Part shown: piece by piece, positions 35,802 to 37,646 of the stretch
Layout: every line of letters starts with the position of its first letter
Position numbering within the stretch: the first letter of the stretch is position 1
NCBI GenBank assembly: GCA_029267445.1
Contig: JAJUIU010000035.1
Coordinates: forward strand, 1 to 37,646
Length of the DNA: 37,646 nucleotides
Source: Rhodospirillaceae bacterium
GTDB lineage: Bacteria > Pseudomonadota > Alphaproteobacteria > Azospirillales > Azospirillaceae
Direction: 5' to 3'
Made by a program: the position numbers and the translations under genes
The notes under the pieces: generated by a model
Told to the model about the DNA's origin: nothing
Seen by the model: only the letters and a program-made list of their open reading frames with translations
Databases searched by the model: none

Positions 35802-37646
35802 TCACTCCGCCGCCCGTGCCAGCGGGGATGGCGGGGTGTGGTAGCGGGACAGGAGCTGGGATTCCTCGGCCTTCGCGGCTTCCAGGTGGCGCTCCTTCAC
35901 GTGGCCGAAGCCGCGGATCTTCTCCGGGATGCTGGCGATGTCGACGGCCAGGGCGTGGTTGTCGGGGCCGAGCTTCGGCAGCAGGGCCTCCACCGTCGCG
36001 CGGTAGTCCTGGATCAGTTGGCGTTCCAGCTTGCGTTCCGGGTTGCGGCCGAAGGGGTCGAGGGCCGTGCCGCGCAGGCCCTTGAACTTCGCCAGCAGGC
36101 GGAAGGCGTGCAGCATCCAGGGGCCGAACGCCTCCTTCCTCAGGTGCCCGGTGTGCGGGTCGCGCTGGGCCGTGGCGGGCGGGGCGAGGTGGAAGCGGAG
36201 CTTGTAGTCCCCCTCGAACTGGCCCTGCACGGTCTTGAGGAAGCTGCCGTCGGTGTAGAGGCGGGCGACCTCGTACTCGTCCTTGTAGGCCATCAGCTTG
36301 AAGAGGTAGCGGACGACAGCCTCCGTCAGCTCGGTGCGGCCGGGAACGCGGGCCGCCTCCGCCGCGCGGACCTTGGCGATGAAGTCGGTGTAGAGGGCGG
36401 CGTAGCGGGCGTCCTGGTATGCGGTCAGGAAGTCGCGCCGGCGCTCGATCCGCTGGTCGAGCGTCTCCGACAGGCGGCGGTGGCCGTAGCCGTCCTTCTC
36501 CGTCCGGGGCGGGAAGGCGGCCTTCAGCACGGCGTCAAGGTCGTGGGCGGCGCGGCGGCCCCAGCGGAACGCCTCCGTGTTCATCTTCACGGCGGCACCG
36601 TTCATCTCGATCGCGCGCTCGATGGCGGCGGCCGACACGGGCACCAGCCCCTGCTGGAAGGCGTGGCCCAGCATGAAGAGGTTGGTCGCGATGCTGTCGC
36701 CGCACAGCGCGGTGGCGATCTTCGTGGCGTCGAGCGCGATGACGCGGTCCGCCCCGCCGCAGGCCTTCGCGATGGTGGCGGTGAGGCCTTCCGTCGGGAT
36801 CTTGGCGTCCGGGTTGGTGACGAAGGCGGCGGTCACCGTCTCCGCCGTGTTGATGACGGCGCGGGTGCGGCCGGCCGCCATCTTGGACAGGCTGTCGGCG
36901 TTGGCGGCCACGACGTTGTCGCAGGCCAGCACCACGTCCGCCCCGCCCGCCGCGATGCGGGTGGCGTGGATGGCGGCCGGGCTTTCCGCGATGCGCAGAT
37001 GGCTGGTGACGCTGCCGCCCTTCTGGGCGAGGCCGGCCATGTCGAGGGCGGTGAAGCCCCGCCCCTCCAGATGCGTGGCCATGCCGACGATGGCGCCGAT
37101 GGTGACCACGCCCGTGCCGCCGATGCCGGTGACGAGGATGTTCCACGGCCGGTCGAGGGTGGGGATCGCGGGCTCCGGCAGGGCCGGCCACGCCTCGGAC
37201 GCACCGGCTGCAGGCTTGGGCTTCTTGAGGGTGCCGCCCTCAACCGTCACGAAGCTGGGGCAGAAGCCCTTGAGGCAGGAGAAATCCTTGTTGCAGCTCG
37301 ACTGGTCGATCTGCCGCTTGCGGCCGAACTCCGTCTCCACCGGCGTGACGGACAGGCAGTTGGACTGGGTGGAGCAGTCGCCGCAGCCCTCGCAGACCAG
37401 CTCGTTGATGACCACGCGCTTCTGCGGGTCCGGCATCAGGCCGCGCTTGCGGCGGCGGCGCTTCTCGGCGGCGCAGGTCTGCTCGTAGATCAGGACGGTG
37501 ACGCCGGGCACGGCGCGCAGGTCGCGCTGCACGCTGTCCAGCTCGTCCCGGTGGTGGATCTTCGTGCCATGCGGCAGGCCCTGGCCGAGACCGTACTTCT
37601 GCGGGTCGTCGGAGACGACGACGATGCGCTCCACCCCCTCGGCCGC
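35802..37646 (-). CDS. Indolepyruvate:ferredoxin oxidoreductase, C-terminal half (N-terminus beyond window)
   Basis: The frame is open to the right edge, so this is the last ~614 residues of a larger protein, probably the ~1,150-residue fused IorAB-like enzyme. It decarboxylates aryl pyruvates and reduces ferredoxin. Visible are two Cys clusters for [4Fe-4S] centres (CEGCGDCSTQSNC and CNKDFSCLKGFC), then the gamma/pyruvate-oxidoreductase domain (WNILVTGIGGTGVVTIGAIVG, DMAGLAQKGGSVTSHLRIA), and a C-terminal DUF6537-type helical region. The thiamine-diphosphate core would lie beyond the window. A GTG near 37634 is internal (ERIVVVSDD), not a start. YchJ and the threonine lyase follow on the same strand. 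Confidence 0.92.
   Translation of the reverse strand, partial: AAEGVERIVVVSDDPQKYGLGQGLPHGTKIHHRDELDSVQRDLRAVPGVTVLIYEQTCAAEKRRRRKRGLMPDPQKRVVINELVCEGCGDCSTQSNCLSVTPVETEFGRKRQIDQSSCNKDFSCLKGFCPSFVTVEGGTLKKPKPAAGASEAWPALPEPAIPTLDRPWNILVTGIGGTGVVTIGAIVGMATHLEGRGFTALDMAGLAQKGGSVTSHLRIAESPAAIHATRIAAGGADVVLACDNVVAANADSLSKMAAGRTRAVINTAETVTAAFVTNPDAKIPTEGLTATIAKACGGADRVIALDATKIATALCGDSIATNLFMLGHAFQQGLVPVSAAAIERAIEMNGAAVKMNTEAFRWGRRAAHDLDAVLKAAFPPRTEKDGYGHRRLSETLDQRIERRRDFLTAYQDARYAALYTDFIAKVRAAEAARVPGRTELTEAVVRYLFKLMAYKDEYEVARLYTDGSFLKTVQGQFEGDYKLRFHLAPPATAQRDPHTGHLRKEAFGPWMLHAFRLLAKFKGLRGTALDPFGRNPERKLERQLIQDYRATVEALLPKLGPDNHALAVDIASIPEKIRGFGHVKERHLEAAKAEESQLLSRYHTPPSPLARAAE

Overview
The window joins two unrelated pieces of DNA. 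Positions 1 to about 9,900 are the tail end of a siphophage morphogenesis module of the kind carried by phages of Gram-positive Actinobacteria. The order is tape measure (cut by the window edge), distal-tail-like protein, two more minor tail proteins, a 1,583-residue modular tail tip/fibre protein, a 47-residue small protein, a terminator, and the first ~80 residues of a phage-type amidase endolysin. All genes are on the + strand with 0-30 nt spacing. Inside the amidase, after the motif CWHAGD, the reading frame runs without a break into a different protein with a peptidoglycan-binding domain, and base composition rises sharply (32/60 G+C at 601-660, 48/60 at 10801-10860).

From about 9,905 to the end the DNA is a typical high-GC alphaproteobacterial chromosome. 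A Rhodospirillales/Azospirillum-like organism is suggested by CcrM with its C-terminal domain, ETF-ubiquinone oxidoreductase, a fused indolepyruvate:ferredoxin oxidoreductase and the intergenic repeat types. I see no integrase, attachment site or lysogeny gene. An assembly chimera or contaminant join is more likely than a real prophage.

Chromosomal layout: ispE behind a secreted TPR protein (-); a patatin-like lipoprotein (+); ETF-QO (-) divergent from uracil-DNA glycosylase (+); a GxxExxY nuclease-like gene and a phytanoyl-CoA dioxygenase-like gene (-) set among two large palindromic repeats; moaB (+); a coupled pair of TIGR04282/TIGR04283-type glycosyltransferases (-); an orphan ParA/MinD-like ATPase (+); a coupled ABC transporter/two-component operon (-, same content and order as I recall for Bacillus yvfRSTU); a solitary ftsE (+); an FAH-family hydrolase (-); a PA0069-type radical SAM protein (+); a sterol-desaturase-family protein and hemN (-); rnhB, ccrM and folB (+); then threonine dehydratase, a YchJ-family protein and the C-terminal half of indolepyruvate:ferredoxin oxidoreductase (-).

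The most interesting non-coding signals are: two palindromic elements whose arms are arrays of an 8-bp CACRAAGR unit, one of them next to the start of a PD-(D/E)XK-like GxxExxY gene; five GANTC sites in 73 bp upstream of ccrM, whose product should methylate GANTC; an FNR-type box upstream of hemN; and families of hairpin repeats in three intergenic regions. No rRNA, tRNA or CRISPR array was seen.
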